Made by a program: the position numbers and the translations under genes. The notes under the pieces were generated by a model. It ran no database searches. It saw nothing but the letters and a program-made list of their open reading frames with translations, and was not told where the DNA came from. A stretch of 64,000 bases of DNA, from positions 14,986,763-15,050,762 of the forward strand of contig JAPTYO010000007.1 in NCBI GenBank assembly GCA_036873135.1, read 5' to 3'. The DNA comes from Clarkia xantiana subsp. parviflora (Eukaryota; Streptophyta; Magnoliopsida; Myrtales; Onagraceae). Below, in pieces: positions 61,322-64,000 of the stretch (within the stretch, counting starts at the first letter, position 1; each line of letters begins with the position of its first letter).

Positions 61322-62100
61322 TGTTTCCAATCACTAGCTGAGACAAGAACCTGTGAAATATCATAAGAAAGTACAAATTCAATCATATAATTAGGACTCG
61401 GTGTCTTAATTACTCTGACAAACAGGTTTGAGAAGAAAAGAAGCAATATCATCAGGAATCTCTGATACGGATATTCAATCACAACTAGAAGTTGAATCTG
61501 GATAGAGCATATCGCATCAACAGGTATGTGAAGGTCGCAAATCAAAATTATCAGATTACTATTACAATCCTTTCCATGAAAATTTTAAATCTATTATCTC
61601 TGACTAACTAAGCATGCATGCAGATAGATCATTATGTAATTTTAAGAGCCTCAGTAATCAAATCAAAGCAAGATCTTGAAAGACGGCAAGATCCACAAAA
61701 GAGCAATCAGATTCAATTTACATCCCATTCACCTAATAAACATTCAATCTAGAAGCCAGAAAGAATGAAACGTTGATGCGGACAAAGCATCGGATCATAT
61801 AATCAGACAACAAGGAACGAGCAAAAACGGATCACGGTAAAAACGAACTCGATCAGGATAGCAATTCTAGTAACATGTATATACGAAAAGTCAAAATAAG
61901 ATGATCCCTACCCGTATGAGAGAGAGGCGGAAAGATTCAGAAGACGGCCTCTTTTTCCAATAAGAGTTAAACCACCGATTGAGATACAGTGAGAGAGGGT
62001 GTGGGTCAGATCTCGTCTCCCTTTGAACTTTCCTTGTGTGAGAGAAAGATCTTAATAGGGTGCGTATGGATAGAGACGAATGAAATGGAAAGAGAGGGGC
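61322..62100 (-). promoter_or_regulatory. PPI1 leader with intron, and proximal promoter
   Basis: Acceptor (tttcacag before 61350) and donor (GTAGGG at 61911) define a likely leader intron of about 560 bp. The first leader exon with GA-rich repeats (gagagagg) is at about 61912-62090. Confidence 0.55.
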
Positions 62101-62799
62101 AAATGTAATAATAAATGAAAATTTCGTTACTTCAACTCAATTAATTTTTGTTGTGTGTGGAATTTGGTTTAATATTACCAAGACAAAAATACAAGTCCAA
62201 TTTTTCTATTTCAAATTTAAAGTTTTGTTTTTTTCTCTAAAAAAATCCAACTTGTATTATTCTCTCTTCATTAAATTTAAACCTCTTTTTTCATCTAAAT
62301 ATTTATTTATTTATTTATTTATTTTATCCTTCCTTTTGTTTATTAATATTTTATTTTTTAGCAATAATAATAGATTATTATTTACGATTTTTTAAAAAAA
62401 AAATTATTACAAAAAAACTAATTTTGATTATAAATTATAACTCTCATTAGTTTTGTACTTAATTGAGTTGGCTGAACCCTACAAATTAGATGTTATTAAA
62501 CACAAAAAATTAATAACACTTTGTATTTGAGAATTGATTTGAAAGGAGTCATTTTTCAATTTTTTTTTTTTTTTGCAAATAATATATTATATTACAAACA
62601 TTATAATTTTTTCCTCAAGTCGTGACAGTTTTCAAATACGAAAATACAGTTTTCAAATACGAAAATATTAATAAATATAACATAATTACGCATATAACGA
62701 TCAGGGCACTTTAAAAGAGCGGCGAATTGGCGTAGATGCTAAGTAGGATGCTGCATGCATGTAGGGATCTATTCACTGGAGAAATTATTGCATGCATCA
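62101..62799. other. AT-rich intergenic DNA
   Basis: Homopolymer runs and a duplicated 20-bp phrase (acagttttcaaatacgaaaa at about 62626 and 62645). No gene seen. Confidence 0.5.
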
Positions 62800-62935
62800 G
62801 TGTCAACACATGGCACCTATGTTGTGTACTTTCATCCACTTAAAAACTGACCTGTCAGTTTATACACTTTTTTTTATCACATGTCAATTTCTAATTGGAA
62901 GAATGTACATTACATGGGTGCCACATGTTGGCACC
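62800..62935. mobile_element. Small foldback MITE
   Basis: 136 bp. The ends gtgtcaacacatggcaccta and, from the right on the minus strand, ggtgccaacatgtggcaccc form an inverted repeat of about 38 bp with mismatches. No target duplication confirmed. Confidence 0.6.
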
Positions 62936-63697
62936 AACATATTCAATAAACTTTTTTTTTTCCCTGAAGTCACGTCAGCTCGCCACGCTTTAAAAAAACA
63001 TCGAGTTCGTCGTTCTTTCAAAGTGTCACGATATTTATATGCATATAATTATGTTATATTTGGCAACATTCAAAGACCAATTCATGGGAAAAAAAATCCA
63101 AACATTATTATTATTTTGATAGAAAAACATTAATTAAAATAAAAGAGAGGAAAGGCCAAGCAAGAGGGCCAGCTCACAGAGCTGAAAGTTGAGGTCCTAG
63201 CCACCATATCCGCTTATGGAAAACCAGCACACGGCTATAGAAGTAACAATTTACAAGTCGGAGTAGGTATATATCTCAAGTAGATTTTTTTTTTCAGCTT
63301 TTTGCTGAATTCAAGTCTTATCCCAATTAGTGTTCAACCTAATTGGCGACTGATTCAGTTTATGGAAAAATCTAGCTATGATATGTTTTGATCTTTGGGA
63401 GAAATCAACTTGTTTTTTTGTGAAATAGCCATCTTCTGTAAGAGTGATTGGATCTAGGTCCAGCAGAACTGCCAAAGAAGGATTTTTTAGTTTCGGTTGA
63501 TAGTAAATTTTGGGTCCGTATTGTGATGAAAATGAACAATTATTTACGTGATAGTTGTCTGCCTCAGTTTTTTTACTTCCCTTGTATGTCAATTTAGTTT
63601 ACCGTGTTTCAGTTCTGAGTTTTGGTGCTTCTATAATGCACTCATAATCTGTCTCTTCCATGTAGATATCTTTCTAATCGTTTCAACTTTCAAGAAG
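62936..63697. other. Region upstream of the F-box gene
   Basis: No coding region seen before the ATG at 63698. It probably holds the promoter and leader. Confidence 0.5.
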
Positions 63698-64000
63698 ATG
63701 AAAAAATCCCAGAAAATATATTCATGTCAAACAGATGGGGAGTTGGACAAAATCAGCCAATTGCCGGAACCCTTGATGGACAAGATTCTCTCACTTTTGC
63801 CGATTAGAGAGGCGGTCAGAACTAGCATTTTGTCAAGCAGTTGGAGATTCAAATGGACTAGTATTTCCAAGCTGGTTTTTGATGACAACATTGTTACTGA
63901 TCAATCGAGTAAGTTGGTGAAAATTATCGACAGAGTTCTATTGCTTCACTCGGGTCCTATACAGAAGTTTATGCTTTCTCATAAAAAATACAAAGCCACA
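63698..64000 (+). CDS. F-box/FBD/LRR-type protein, N-terminal part (runs off the edge)
   Basis: Open from ATG for 101 codons to the window end. After a short polar N-terminus comes an F-box: ISQLPEPLMDKILSLLPIRE, AVRTSILSSSWRFKWTSIS, then LVFDDN, the layout of plant F-box/FBD/LRR proteins that act as substrate adaptors of SCF ubiquitin ligases. The LRR and FBD parts would lie beyond the window. The conserved WR..W spacing supports a working F-box. Confidence 0.85.
   Translation, partial: MKKSQKIYSCQTDGELDKISQLPEPLMDKILSLLPIREAVRTSILSSSWRFKWTSISKLVFDDNIVTDQSSKLVKIIDRVLLLHSGPIQKFMLSHKKYKAT

Overview
The window is nuclear DNA of a eudicot plant. The genes are intron-rich with GT-AG splice sites, the proteins are plant-type (bifunctional HisHF, VQ protein, proton pump interactor, GT14 glucuronosyltransferase, F-box/FBD), and the DNA between them is AT-rich and full of plant transposons. 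I cannot name the species. From memory, four of the genes resemble near neighbours on Arabidopsis chromosome 4 (HISN4 with the 2-oxoglutarate dehydrogenase E2 gene; a GT14 gene with PPI1), so the gene order looks like a conserved block expanded by transposons.

Left gene-dense part (1-16.5 kb): the 2-oxoglutarate dehydrogenase E2 gene (+, N-terminal exon at or beyond the left edge) faces HISN4/HisHF (-, 19 exons) tail to tail. HISN4 and TAF6 (+, 12 coding exons) are head to head, with a Tourist-like MITE between them. Middle-left (16.5-29.3 kb): nested small DNA transposons, a SINE-like copy and a Copia remnant lead to a VQ-motif gene (-). That gene is split by a 763-bp hAT element with a perfect 8-bp target duplication. 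Upstream of it lie a MULE with a perfect 9-bp duplication, a 1.3-kb palindrome that contains copies of the VQ 5' flanking sequence, and a tandem array of about 400-bp units with a four-unit higher-order period.

Middle (29.5-44.1 kb): one Tat/Ogre-like LTR retrotransposon on the minus strand, interrupted by a second minus-strand LTR retrotransposon. Both show gag and protease but no reverse transcriptase or integrase. The outer one carries a degenerate plus-strand (antisense) gene and a short tandem array.

Right (46-64 kb): a GT14 glucuronosyltransferase (-); a 5.9-kb segment bounded by two outward-facing Helitron-like 3' ends and holding broken pieces of several host genes (PHR2 photolyase-like, PIF-like bHLH, a probable methyltransferase and unassigned pieces), all on the minus strand; PPI1 (-); and the start of an F-box/FBD-type gene (+) that runs off the right edge. 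One MULE-like MITE family with GGGTTAAG-type ends recurs through the whole window, including in introns of the GT14 and PPI1 genes.

The intact genes are housekeeping (TCA cycle, histidine synthesis, TFIID, arabinogalactan glycosylation, H+-ATPase regulation) and do not form one pathway. The most interesting structures are the hAT insertion in the VQ gene, which could in principle be spliced out in frame, the palindrome made from the VQ upstream region, the higher-order tandem array and the Helitron-bounded gene-fragment cluster. All exon borders were read by eye from reading frame and GT-AG signals and were not checked against transcripts.
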